Below the pieces are notes generated by a model. That model was not told the DNA's origin. It did no database searches and saw only the letters and a list, made by a program, of their open reading frames with translations. Positions 24,801 through 33,869 of a stretch of DNA of 64,000 nucleotides are shown here, piece by piece. The position numbers and the translations under genes are program-made. How positions within the stretch are numbered: position 1 is the first letter of the stretch; the number at the start of each line of letters is the position of its first letter. This stretch comes from Dyadobacter sp. CY261 (GTDB taxonomy: Bacteria; Bacteroidota; Bacteroidia; Cytophagales; Spirosomataceae), in the NCBI RefSeq assembly GCF_021440085.1, contig NZ_JAKCPW010000008.1:248001-312000 (forward strand), read 5' to 3'.

Positions 24801-27770
24801 ATGCTACTCAACTGTCACTCTTATTTTAGCCTTCGTTTTGGGACGATTCCGGAGGATGATCTGCTGGCGCTTTGCCGGGAGAATGGGTACGACTGTGTCG
24901 CGCTGACGGATATCAATAATACATCGGGATGCCTGAATTTTATCCGGATGGCGCCGAAGTTTGATATCAAACCCATTGTAGGTATCGATTTCCGGAATGG
25001 CGTGACGCAGCAATTCGTGGCGCTGGCGAAAAATAATGCTGGTTTTCAGACGATCAATGCATACTTGTCGGCACACAAGCAAGCAGGCATTCCCTTTCCT
25101 GACCGTGTGCCGGAAATGGAAGACGTCGCAATCATCTATCCATTTGAAAAACTAAATAAAGAGCGGCGCGAACAATTCACGCCCAATGAATATATCGGTA
25201 TTTCCGTTCAGGATCTGGATAAACTGCATTATTCGCCATTGCACCGGTTCCGCGACAGGCTCGTTATTCAGCAGCCGTTGACGTTTCGGAACAAAAAGGA
25301 TTTCAATGCGCACCGCCTGTTGCGGGCCATTGACGGCAATACTTTATTGAGCAAGCTCTCTTCTGACGAAACAGGCCGTGAAAGTGAACAGATCTTGCAG
25401 GCAAAGGTTTTGGAATACCATTTCAAACAAAAAGACTTCCGGGTAATCCTCGAAAACACACGCAAACTAATGGACGAATGCAATATCCATTTCAGTTTCG
25501 GTCATGAACGCGAGCATCAGAACCTGAAAGTGTTTACTAAAAGTGAAGAAGAGGATTTCAAGAAACTGCGGTCGATGAGCTACCAGGCTCTGGGTTACCG
25601 GTATGGAGACAATATTACTGACGAGATCTTCGACCGCATTGCCAAGGAGCTGGACATGATCCGGCAACAGAATTTTGTACCGTTTTTCCTGGTCAACCAC
25701 GATATTGTAAGCTACGCCCGCCGCAAAAACTATTATTACGTCGGACGGGGAAGCGGCGCGAACAGCATTATTGCCTATTTGCTCAATATTACAAATGTCG
25801 ACCCGATCGAGCTCGATCTGTATTTCGAGCGGTTTATTAACCTGCACCGTAAAAACCCACCCGATTTCGACATCGATTTTTCGTGGCGCGATCGCGAGGA
25901 TGTTACGCAATATATATTCGATACTTATGGTCAAAACGGGCAGGCTGCCTTGCTGGCTACGTACAATACATTCCAGCACAACGCCGCCGTGCGCGAGCTT
26001 GGCAAGGTGTTTGGTTTGCCCCCGTATGAAATTGAGGCCTTGCTTAATGGAAAATACGATCCCCGGAAACTCGATCAACTTTCGGGCCTGGTAATCAGAT
26101 ATGCCGATTATCTGCAAACCAATAACCAGCCGAACCACCTGAGCATTCATGCGGGCGGGATTCTGATTTCGGAACGGCCTATGCATTACTTTACGGCTAC
26201 CGATGTCCCGCCGAAGGGTTTTCCGACCACGCAATTTGATATGGTCATTGCGGAAGACGTGGGACTAAACAAATACGACATTCTGGGCCAGCGCGGATTG
26301 GCGAAGATCAAGGAAACGCTGGAAATCATTCGCTATAACCGTCCCGAAGCGACCGATTTCGACATCAACGACGTCAAAAAATTCAAAACGGATTCTAAAA
26401 TCAATGACCTGATCCGACAGGCGCAATGCATTGGCTGTTTTTACGTGGAGTCACCGGCAATGCGGATGCTTCTCAAAAAGCTGGAAGTGGATAATTACCT
26501 GGGTTTGGTGGCCGCCAGTTCCATCATCCGACCGGGCGTGGCCAAAAGCGGGATGATGCGTGAATATATCCTGCGCCACCGCCATCCCGAAAAACGGAAC
26601 GAAGCACATCCGCGATTGCTGGAACTGATGGAGGAGACCTATGGCATTATGGTGTACCAGGAGGACGTGATCAAGGTAGCGCATTACTTTGCCGGTCTCA
26701 CATTGGGCGAAGCCGACGTGATCCGCAGGGGCATGAGCGGGAAGTTCCGTGGACGAGAAGAATTTGACCGGGTCAAAAAAAAATACTTCACAAACTGCCG
26801 GAGCAAGGGTTACGATGATAGCATGACAATGGAAATCTGGAATCAAATTGCCAGCTTTGCCGGATTCGCGTTTGCAAAAGGGCATTCTGCCTCCTACGCC
26901 GTGGAGAGTTACCAGACACTGTTTCTGAAAGCGTATTTTCCCTTGGAATTTCTGGTAGCTGTGCTCAACAACGGTGGCGGCTTTTACGCGTCCGAGCTGT
27001 ATGTGCACGAAGCGCGGATGCTGGGTGCCACTGTCCACGCGCCTTGCGTAAACCATAGCAGTGCCCAGGCGACCATCGAAGGAAACCAGATTTACCTCGG
27101 AATGCAGTTTCTGAATGACCTGGAAGCCAATACAATTGAACGGATATTGGTTGCACGCGGGCAGGATGGGGCATTTACTTCGCTGAATGATTTTCTGGAC
27201 CGGGTGCCAATATCGATCGAGCAACTCACGATCCTGATCCGGATCGACGCATTTCGATTTACAGAAGTCGACAAAAAGACATTGCTGTGGAAGGCACACT
27301 TCCGGCTGAGTACAACGCCGGTAAAAGTACCGCAAAAGCAATTGTTCCACACCGAAATCAAAGACTTCGAACTGCCGACATTTCATTCCTCCATTTTGGA
27401 CGACGCCTATGATCAGATCGAATTATTGGGATTTCCGCTGTGCAGTCCGTTTAATTTGTTGAAGAATCCGCTACCTAAAAGTGTGATGGCGCGCGATTTG
27501 CACAATTATGTGAATCAGGAAGTGATGCAATATGGTTACCTGGTGGCACTCAAAAATACCCGGACAGCCCGAGGTGAGTCCATGCAATTCGGTACATTTC
27601 TGGATTATGAAGGACAATTTATCGACACAGTTCATTTTCCGTCTGCCGCAACCAGCGTCAATGCGTCTGTCAAGGGTGTTTACAAAATACGCGGCGTGGT
27701 TACCGAGGAATTTGGCTTTCTCACAGTCGAAGTGTTGGAAATAACCCGGATGGAGTCGGCAGTCCGCTAG
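24801..27770 (+). CDS. dnaE: Second, short DnaE-type DNA polymerase III alpha subunit (mutagenesis cassette)
   Basis: The start chosen is the ATG at 24801 (MLLNCHSYFSLRFGT), giving 989 residues; the open frame extends upstream only as non-homologous sequence antisense to the HigB relic. The PHP domain comes first (ALTDINNTSGCLNF), but its first His ligand is missing. The palm follows with PDFDIDF (Asp357, Asp359) and KYDILG (Asp493), so the catalytic triad is complete. A helix-hairpin-helix and OB region form the C-terminus. It is shorter than replicative DnaE (~1150 or more) and lies near dinB and an S24 repressor, so a translesion role is likely. Confidence 0.92.
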   Translation: MLLNCHSYFSLRFGTIPEDDLLALCRENGYDCVALTDINNTSGCLNFIRMAPKFDIKPIVGIDFRNGVTQQFVALAKNNAGFQTINAYLSAHKQAGIPFPDRVPEMEDVAIIYPFEKLNKERREQFTPNEYIGISVQDLDKLHYSPLHRFRDRLVIQQPLTFRNKKDFNAHRLLRAIDGNTLLSKLSSDETGRESEQILQAKVLEYHFKQKDFRVILENTRKLMDECNIHFSFGHEREHQNLKVFTKSEEEDFKKLRSMSYQALGYRYGDNITDEIFDRIAKELDMIRQQNFVPFFLVNHDIVSYARRKNYYYVGRGSGANSIIAYLLNITNVDPIELDLYFERFINLHRKNPPDFDIDFSWRDREDVTQYIFDTYGQNGQAALLATYNTFQHNAAVRELGKVFGLPPYEIEALLNGKYDPRKLDQLSGLVIRYADYLQTNNQPNHLSIHAGGILISERPMHYFTATDVPPKGFPTTQFDMVIAEDVGLNKYDILGQRGLAKIKETLEIIRYNRPEATDFDINDVKKFKTDSKINDLIRQAQCIGCFYVESPAMRMLLKKLEVDNYLGLVAASSIIRPGVAKSGMMREYILRHRHPEKRNEAHPRLLELMEETYGIMVYQEDVIKVAHYFAGLTLGEADVIRRGMSGKFRGREEFDRVKKKYFTNCRSKGYDDSMTMEIWNQIASFAGFAFAKGHSASYAVESYQTLFLKAYFPLEFLVAVLNNGGGFYASELYVHEARMLGATVHAPCVNHSSAQATIEGNQIYLGMQFLNDLEANTIERILVARGQDGAFTSLNDFLDRVPISIEQLTILIRIDAFRFTEVDKKTLLWKAHFRLSTTPVKVPQKQLFHTEIKDFELPTFHSSILDDAYDQIELLGFPLCSPFNLLKNPLPKSVMARDLHNYVNQEVMQYGYLVALKNTRTARGESMQFGTFLDYEGQFIDTVHFPSAATSVNASVKGVYKIRGVVTEEFGFLTVEVLEITRMESAVR

Positions 27771-29023
27771 GCCTTCGTAGGATTGACTTCCCTAATCAGT
27801 TCAATAAATAACCAGATCAGCAAGGCGTTGCGTATATTCAGAATGACAACCATAGGCAATTGCTTCGAGACCAGGCTGTAATAATGGCCCGGAAATATCA
27901 TGACCGTGAGCATTAACGCAATTATAAAAATCAAAAACGCCTTGAATCTGCAAAAGGGGATTAACGGCAATAACCAGACCATGTATTGCGGAGAGAAAAC
28001 CTTGTTCAGGAGGATAAACAGCAGTATCTGAGCTGCCATCGCGGGGATTAGCCAGGAATGCGGTACCGCCCCAGCGCGTTGCGAGGCGGTGTAAAAGGAC
28101 CGCGCCAGATAGGCGGTCATCACTACAAAGCAAATGGGGGTGCCTATGCTCGTAAGTTTCAAAATGTCGGCCGACAATGGGGTGATCAGATGCATGGCGC
28201 CGAAAGTATGTTCAATGTCGAGCCCGATAATGCCGGCACTTTCCAAAAGCAGCAAAATCCCGCCTGCAAGGCTCTCGATCTGGATGCCCCTGAGCAGATG
28301 ATAATGCATAAAATCGAAAGCCTGATCCATCTCAACGAACCTAGTACAGCATACGATCGCCATACAAACACATATAAAGCCCGCAAATTGCCACAGCAAT
28401 TTTCCCCAACCGCCATTGAATAAGCAGTAGACTACAAATACCGGAACCAATACAATCGCATAAAGCTTCGCCGCTACGGAAGCCATTAGCCATATGCCGG
28501 AGAAGAATGGTTTATTTGAAATACAAAAAATGGCCAGGATCGTTAGTAATGCAGGAAAAGGGTCGAAACGAAAGAGGAAAACGGGCAAGAAGAAGAGCAT
28601 TGCCATGAAGTATCGCGGAAGCGCTTTGCCTTGTATATCCATTTTACCGATAACCGTCGCGATCATCAATCCCAGCGTCAGGTTTTGCACAACAAACCAA
28701 AAAACATAACTCTGAAATGAACCGCCTGCCAGCTTGCTCAAAATACCCGGAATCACGATCGGGATCAGCGTAAGAATCGGATATTCAAGGCGAAAGTCGC
28801 GAAAAGGCACCTCACCGTCAAGTATCTTCATCGCGGTGTTCCGGTAAAGCTTCAGGTCCTGGATATGCTCGCCGAACCTGAAAAGCAGGTAGTAGCTTTC
28901 CAAACCAAGGAAAACAAGAACCGCAAGTAAAGCCAGCGAATGGGCTGGAGTCCTGGTAAGATGCTTTCGAAAAACAGAACTATCCGCGACAATCTGCAAT
29001 CCGGGGATTCTAAATTCAGTCAT
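27767..29023 (-). CDS. GT87-like (DUF2029) polytopic membrane glycosyltransferase
   Basis: The 418-residue protein has about ten hydrophobic helices. After the first comes the extracytoplasmic segment DLKLYRNTAMKILDGEVPFR, then FRLEYPILTLIPI, the loop pattern of GT-C mannosyltransferases of the GT87/DUF2029 group. A later FSPQYMVWLLPL is also typical. Such enzymes use polyprenyl-phosphate sugars on the outer face of the inner membrane. Substrate and acceptor are unknown. Its stop overlaps the convergent dnaE stop by 3 bp. Confidence 0.78.
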   Translation of the reverse strand: MTEFRIPGLQIVADSSVFRKHLTRTPAHSLALLAVLVFLGLESYYLLFRFGEHIQDLKLYRNTAMKILDGEVPFRDFRLEYPILTLIPIVIPGILSKLAGGSFQSYVFWFVVQNLTLGLMIATVIGKMDIQGKALPRYFMAMLFFLPVFLFRFDPFPALLTILAIFCISNKPFFSGIWLMASVAAKLYAIVLVPVFVVYCLFNGGWGKLLWQFAGFICVCMAIVCCTRFVEMDQAFDFMHYHLLRGIQIESLAGGILLLLESAGIIGLDIEHTFGAMHLITPLSADILKLTSIGTPICFVVMTAYLARSFYTASQRAGAVPHSWLIPAMAAQILLFILLNKVFSPQYMVWLLPLIPFCRFKAFLIFIIALMLTVMIFPGHYYSLVSKQLPMVVILNIRNALLIWLFIELIREVNPTKA

Positions 29024-29189
29024 AGATCGGAACGTATTTGCGGGGTGACATCCTTTGAGGTGTGGTCAGCGCGCATTAAAAGCCTGTCCGGATAATTCTC
29101 CGGTTACATTTCCGTTTTCAATCTGTTTATGAAGATTTCACATAAAACTAGCATCTTTTACTTATTTACCAAACAATCCGCCGCTAACT

Positions 29190-29675
29190 ATGATGACAAT
29201 ACGAAGTGCATTCGCTCTGCTCGTAATCGCCTCCCTTCTTTCCTGCTCAGGTAAATCCGGGCCCGATGACGGCCAAACCGCCGATACCGCAACAGAAGAT
29301 ACGGCTGCGAAGACTGGCGCCGTCGAATGTTTTGCGTACAAAATGCAAAAAGACTCGGCACTCCTGCGCCTTGAAATCGCCGACAATGCCGTCTCCGGCG
29401 AGCTCTCGTATGCACTTTATGAAAAGGATCGCAACCAGGGAAGCATTGCCGGAATAATACATTCCGACACCATTTTCGCCCGCTATACATTCGCTTCGGA
29501 AGGTAGCACATCGGTGCGGGAAGTTGCTTTTCTGAAATCCGGATCGGGTTGGATAGAGGGTTTTGGTGATGTCGTCGACTCTTCGGGCGTGCTGATCTTC
29601 AAAGACCGCTCCAAGCTGAATTTCGAAAAAGGCATGCAATTCGAACCGGCTGAATGTGCTCGGGGTGCGCAATAA
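29190..29675 (+). CDS. Hypothetical lipoprotein
   Basis: The 161-residue protein has a lipoprotein signal with LLSC (Cys19), an Asp/Thr-rich spacer, and a globular part beginning CFAYKMQKDSALLRLEIADN, then VSGELSYALYEKDRNQGSIAG. This resembles small lipoproteins of Bacteroidota that carry one beta-rich domain; I recognise no named family. It stands alone between the GT87-like gene (divergent) and the GyrI-like gene 79 bp downstream. Confidence 0.75.
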   Translation: MMTIRSAFALLVIASLLSCSGKSGPDDGQTADTATEDTAAKTGAVECFAYKMQKDSALLRLEIADNAVSGELSYALYEKDRNQGSIAGIIHSDTIFARYTFASEGSTSVREVAFLKSGSGWIEGFGDVVDSSGVLIFKDRSKLNFEKGMQFEPAECARGAQ

Positions 29676-29754
29676 TTTTTAAGGGTTACTGTCATACTGT
29701 TGTCAGTGGCAGACCATTTATTGCGGTAATTACTAACCTGAAACCGTTTTAGTC

Positions 29755-30378
29755 ATGGAGAAAGTGGATCTTACCAAACAGTTTAAAAGTTACTACAACG
29801 CAAAATCAAAACCGGAACTAACCCACATCGAAAAGGCACATTATCTTTCCATTCAGGGGAAAGGAGATCCTTCCGGTGAGGATTTCGCACAAAAGATACA
29901 GGCGCTTTACCCCGTTGCCTATGCATTGAAGTTTGCATTTAAAGCGAAGGGCAAAGATTTCATCGTAGCAAAGCTCGAAGGGCTGTGGTGGTATGACGAA
30001 AACCTTTACAGTGGCATCTCAATCGCCGATTCACCCAAAACAATTCCACGAAGTGAATGGGAATACCGGCTGTTGATCCGCATTCCGGACTATGTAGGCC
30101 GGACAGATGTGGAATCGGCGATAGCAAACAGCTTGGAAGCCAAAGGGCTGGCGAAGATTCGGGAAGTGTCATTTTTTGAAATGGAAGAAGGGGATGTTGT
30201 TCAGATGCTGCATCTGGGGCCGTTTAATACCGAGCCGGAAACGCTGGTAAAGATCAATGATTTTATTACGGCCAACAGTCTTCAACGAAACGGCTTACAC
30301 CATGAGATATATCTGTCCGACTTCCGGAAGACATCTCCCGACAAACTGAAAACTATTCTGCGCGAGCCTGTTAAATAA
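29755..30378 (+). CDS. GyrI-like small-molecule-binding protein
   Basis: The 207-residue protein belongs to the stand-alone GyrI-like (SOUL/GyrI-superfamily) proteins. HYLSIQGKGDPSGEDFAQKI, YALKFAFKAKGKDFIVAKLE and GLWWYDE are typical, as is VVQMLHLGPFNTEPETLVKI. The fold binds hydrophobic small molecules; some members hydrolyse cyclopropyl toxins. No DNA-binding domain is attached. The role in this organism is unknown. Confidence 0.9.
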   Translation: MEKVDLTKQFKSYYNAKSKPELTHIEKAHYLSIQGKGDPSGEDFAQKIQALYPVAYALKFAFKAKGKDFIVAKLEGLWWYDENLYSGISIADSPKTIPRSEWEYRLLIRIPDYVGRTDVESAIANSLEAKGLAKIREVSFFEMEEGDVVQMLHLGPFNTEPETLVKINDFITANSLQRNGLHHEIYLSDFRKTSPDKLKTILREPVK

Positions 30379-30534
30379 CTAACAGTTACACCATTTACAG
30401 AAAATAATCCGCCGGTTCGTCGTTTACGATACCGGCATTCTTTTTAAAAAACATTTGCAGCGCAGTCTTTGCAATCGCAATCTTTAACGATATATTTCGC
30501 GTTTCCTGAATAATATCAAATTAAAATTAGAAAA

Positions 30535-33345
30535 ATGAAAAAGGCGTTCATAGCATTATGCTTGGCCGGATGGAGTTTCATGGTTGTCGCTACGGCGTCA
30601 GCACAAAACCTGAGCTCCCAAAAAGTCTCTCTCGATCCCAGTGTGAAGACCGGAAAATTAAAAAACGGAATTACCTACTACATCAAAAAGAATTCAGAGC
30701 CCAAAAACCGGGCTGAACTTAGGCTCGCAGTAAAAGCTGGCTCGGTGCTCGAAACGGACGCACAGCAGGGTCTGGCACACTTCATGGAGCACATGAATTT
30801 CAACGGAACGACGCATTTCCCAAAAAATGAGCTGGTCAATTTCCTTCAAAAAACCGGCGTGCGCTTCGGGGCCGACCTGAATGCGTATACCGGCTTCGAT
30901 GAGACAGTATACATGTTGCCAATCCCTACCGATTCGGCCGGCTTGCTGGAAAAAGGTATTCAGGTACTGGAAGACTGGGCGAACGGTGCCTTGCTTGACC
31001 CGTCGGAAATTGAAAAAGAGCGTGGTGTGGTACTCGAAGAGTCGAGAATGGGGCGCGGGGCGCAGCAACGAATGCGTGACAAGTTTTTAAAAGTCATTCT
31101 CAACAACTCCCGTTATGCCGAGCGATTGCCGATCGGGAAAGACAGCATCCTTAAAAGCTTTAAACCTGAAACGATCAAGGCATTTTATGAGGACTGGTAC
31201 CGTCCCGATCTCATGGCGGTCATCGCGGTGGGCGATTTTGATGTTGCGAAGGTGGAAAGTTTGATTACGCAAAAATTCAGCTCCATCAAACCGCCTATTA
31301 CTCCCAAGAAACGCACCCACTACGATATCCCACTCGACGGGTCTACCAAAGTGGCAATCGTGACCGACTCCGAATATCCTCAAAACCTGATCCAGCTGAT
31401 TTACAAACTGCCTAACAGCAAGGAAAAGACCTTGCAGGATGTACGCAACAATTTTGCGCAGGAACTCTACAATGCCATGATGGGCCAGCGCATTCAGGAG
31501 CTTACGCAAAAGGCTAACCCACCATTTCTTTACGGTGTAACCGAATACGGCGACTTTCTCGGGAATTTAGATTCCTACACATCAATGGCGCTTGCCAAAG
31601 ATGCGGCTTCCATGAAAACAGCACTGGCGACTTTGCTGGAAGAAAATGTTAGAGTCCAGAAATTTGGCTTCACCCAGCCTGAGCTTGACCGTGCCAAAAA
31701 GGACTTTTACAACAGCATTGAAGAATATTATAAGGAAAGAGATAAGACAAAGTCGGCCGTCCATGTGTCGGAATATTTGGATCATTTTCTCCACGATAAG
31801 CCCTTTATGGGCGCAGAAGCCTATTTTGAGTTTGTGAAAAAACACCTTGACGGCGTAACGCTGGCAGAAGTGAATGGTTTGGCAAAAAAATACATTACCG
31901 ATAAAAACAGGGCGGTGGTGATTATGGGCCCTGAAAAAAGTAAGGACGCATTGCCTACCGAAGCTGAGATCCGCTCGCTGCTCAATGACGCCGGCAAGGA
32001 TGTAACGGCTTACGTGGATGATGTCGTGGATGCGCCATTACTGAAAACGGAACCGACACCAGGCAAAGTCACGGCAGAAAAAACACTGGATAAGCTCGGT
32101 GTAACCGAACTCACCCTTTCTAATGGCGTGAAAGTCCTGTTGAAACCTACGGATTTTAAGAACGACGAGATTCTGATCAAGGCAACTGCCAAGGGTGGCT
32201 ATTCACTTTTTCCGGGTGAGCGCGAAACGGGTATTTTCACCAGCTACTTAGTCCAATCTGGCGGTGTAGGGCCATATAACCAAACCCAACTGCAAAAATT
32301 CCTCGCAGGCAAGACTGCGAGCGCAGGCCCATACGTAAGCGAGCTCACCGAGGGCATCGGCGGAAATACCAATCCCAAGGACCTCGAAACCACTTTGCAA
32401 CTGATATATGCCTACTTCACTGAGCCGCGCAAGGACGCCGATGTCGTGACGGGTATCCTCGCAAACCAAAAGGCATACCTGGAAAACATGCAAAAAACGC
32501 TGACGCCCGAGAAAGTATATTCGGATTCATTGAATGCAGTGCTGACAAGTCATAACCCCAAACGCCAGCCCCTAAAACCCGAAAGTATCGACAAAGTAAG
32601 TCTTGACCGGGCATTCGAAATCTACAACAACCGCTTCTCCGATGCATCTGATTTCGTATTCACTATCGTAGGGGCGTTCAAGCCGGAAACCATCAGGCCT
32701 CTGATTGAAAAATACCTGGGGAGCCTCCCATCGAGCGACCGCGAGGATACTTTCAGCCACCCCAACATCTTCCCGCCAAAAGGCCGGATCGAAAAGGTGA
32801 TTTACAAAGGTCTGGAACCCAAAAGCCGCGTGACGCTCGTTTCCAGTGGTGAATACGATTACAATCCTGAAAACAATATCCAAATAGAGGCATTACAGGA
32901 GGTTTTACAGATCAAACTGATCGAATCGCTCCGCGAGGAAGAAAGTGGCGTTTACGGTGTGAGTGTTTCGGAAGGCACTGATAAATTCCCGACTGGCCAT
33001 TATCGCTTCTCCGTCGGCTTTGGTTGTGCGCCCGAGAATGTAGATAAGCTGGTTAAACGAACTCAGGAAGAAATCGCCAAAATTAAACAGAATGGTGCCG
33101 ATTTGAAAGATATCGAAAAGTTTGTGGCAGAAACCCGACGCAAAACCGAGACGGCCATCAAAACAAATGGCTTCTGGCTCGATTATCTGGACGATAACAC
33201 CTTCCTAGGCGACGATCTTAATGAAATTTTCGAGCAGGACCGCCTGTTGAAATCGGTTACCGTGGAAAGCACCAAAGTTGCGGCTCAAAAGTACTTCAAT
33301 GATGATAACTTCATCAAAGTGGTGCTGATGCCGGAGAAAAAGTAG
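30535..33345 (+). CDS. M16-family zinc metallopeptidase (pitrilysin/PqqL-like), secreted
   Basis: The 936-residue protein has a signal peptide of about 23 residues (ATASA-QN). The inverted zinc motif HFMEH is at residues 82-86, and Glu162 in EKERGVVLEE is at the expected distance. Four M16 repeats fill the rest; the second half lacks the zinc motif, as usual. FYEDWYRPDLMAVIAVGDFD is a family signature. It should cleave peptides in the periplasm. It is not in an evident operon. Confidence 0.94.
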   Translation: MKKAFIALCLAGWSFMVVATASAQNLSSQKVSLDPSVKTGKLKNGITYYIKKNSEPKNRAELRLAVKAGSVLETDAQQGLAHFMEHMNFNGTTHFPKNELVNFLQKTGVRFGADLNAYTGFDETVYMLPIPTDSAGLLEKGIQVLEDWANGALLDPSEIEKERGVVLEESRMGRGAQQRMRDKFLKVILNNSRYAERLPIGKDSILKSFKPETIKAFYEDWYRPDLMAVIAVGDFDVAKVESLITQKFSSIKPPITPKKRTHYDIPLDGSTKVAIVTDSEYPQNLIQLIYKLPNSKEKTLQDVRNNFAQELYNAMMGQRIQELTQKANPPFLYGVTEYGDFLGNLDSYTSMALAKDAASMKTALATLLEENVRVQKFGFTQPELDRAKKDFYNSIEEYYKERDKTKSAVHVSEYLDHFLHDKPFMGAEAYFEFVKKHLDGVTLAEVNGLAKKYITDKNRAVVIMGPEKSKDALPTEAEIRSLLNDAGKDVTAYVDDVVDAPLLKTEPTPGKVTAEKTLDKLGVTELTLSNGVKVLLKPTDFKNDEILIKATAKGGYSLFPGERETGIFTSYLVQSGGVGPYNQTQLQKFLAGKTASAGPYVSELTEGIGGNTNPKDLETTLQLIYAYFTEPRKDADVVTGILANQKAYLENMQKTLTPEKVYSDSLNAVLTSHNPKRQPLKPESIDKVSLDRAFEIYNNRFSDASDFVFTIVGAFKPETIRPLIEKYLGSLPSSDREDTFSHPNIFPPKGRIEKVIYKGLEPKSRVTLVSSGEYDYNPENNIQIEALQEVLQIKLIESLREEESGVYGVSVSEGTDKFPTGHYRFSVGFGCAPENVDKLVKRTQEEIAKIKQNGADLKDIEKFVAETRRKTETAIKTNGFWLDYLDDNTFLGDDLNEIFEQDRLLKSVTVESTKVAAQKYFNDDNFIKVVLMPEKK

Positions 33346-33378
33346 TAACCGGATATACTCTGGCCAAAGCCGATCACC

Positions 33379-33420
33379 CATGCTACCAACCCAGGGCACA
33401 AGCCCTGGGTTGGTAGCATG
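33379..33420. repeat. 42-nt perfect palindrome (19-bp stem, 4-nt loop)
   Basis: The left arm begins CATGCTACCAACCCAGGGC, the loop is ACAA, and the right arm is its exact complement. The hairpin stands 33 bp after the M16 stop codon. It lacks a T run on either strand, so it is not a classical intrinsic terminator. Perfect 19-bp arms with CCCTGGG suggest a REP-like mobile hairpin or a Rho-independent element of another type. The rest of 33346-33622 shows no gene I can support. Confidence 0.85.
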
Positions 33421-33622
33421 CCATCAGGACTGGGACGATCTGACGAGATGCTGCGGGCTTCGGCCCAAGTCCGCTCCCCCATAGCCCAACCGTCTGGCAA
33501 AGGTGCTAAACTCATCGTCAGAGCTCTGTTTGTCATGATGTTGCTGCTGCGACGGTACCCACTGGCTGCATGAACCAGATACACCTCGTGACATGCGACT
33601 GATGTATAGATAATGCGATCGA

Positions 33623-33856
33623 CTAGGCCAGCTTCCTCAACCCTTGAATCAAGGATTCCAACCCGTTCATCTTGATTTCGAGCATAGTACCCAACAACAT
33701 GCCTAGTTTACCAGATGGAAAGCCTTCGCGGTAGAACCATTCCAGGTATGAAACGGGGAGGTCGGCGATGATGTGATCTTTGTATTTGCCGAAGGGCATT
33801 TTGTAGGTAATGAGATCTTTGAGAATCTCGCTGTTGGGATGAGTTAATTCTTGCAT
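33623..33856 (-). CDS. DUF3820-family small protein
   Basis: The 77-residue protein matches DUF3820: MPFGKYKDHIIADLPVSYLE, WFYREGFPSGKLG, and EIKMNGLESLIQGLR. Its FGK(Y/H) signature resembles the PARP-like/exonuclease-associated quorum motif of putative nucleic-acid-binding proteins, but function is unknown. It follows pncB by 13 bp on the same strand. Confidence 0.92.
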   Translation of the reverse strand: MQELTHPNSEILKDLITYKMPFGKYKDHIIADLPVSYLEWFYREGFPSGKLGMLLGTMLEIKMNGLESLIQGLRKLA

Positions 33857-33869
33857 AATAACGTTGGTG

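Noticed and set aside
33285-33584. A 99-codon minus-strand frame over the M16 gene end and the palindrome
   Set aside because: It translates the palindrome and antisense M16 sequence; composition is not protein-like, and no family is recognisable.
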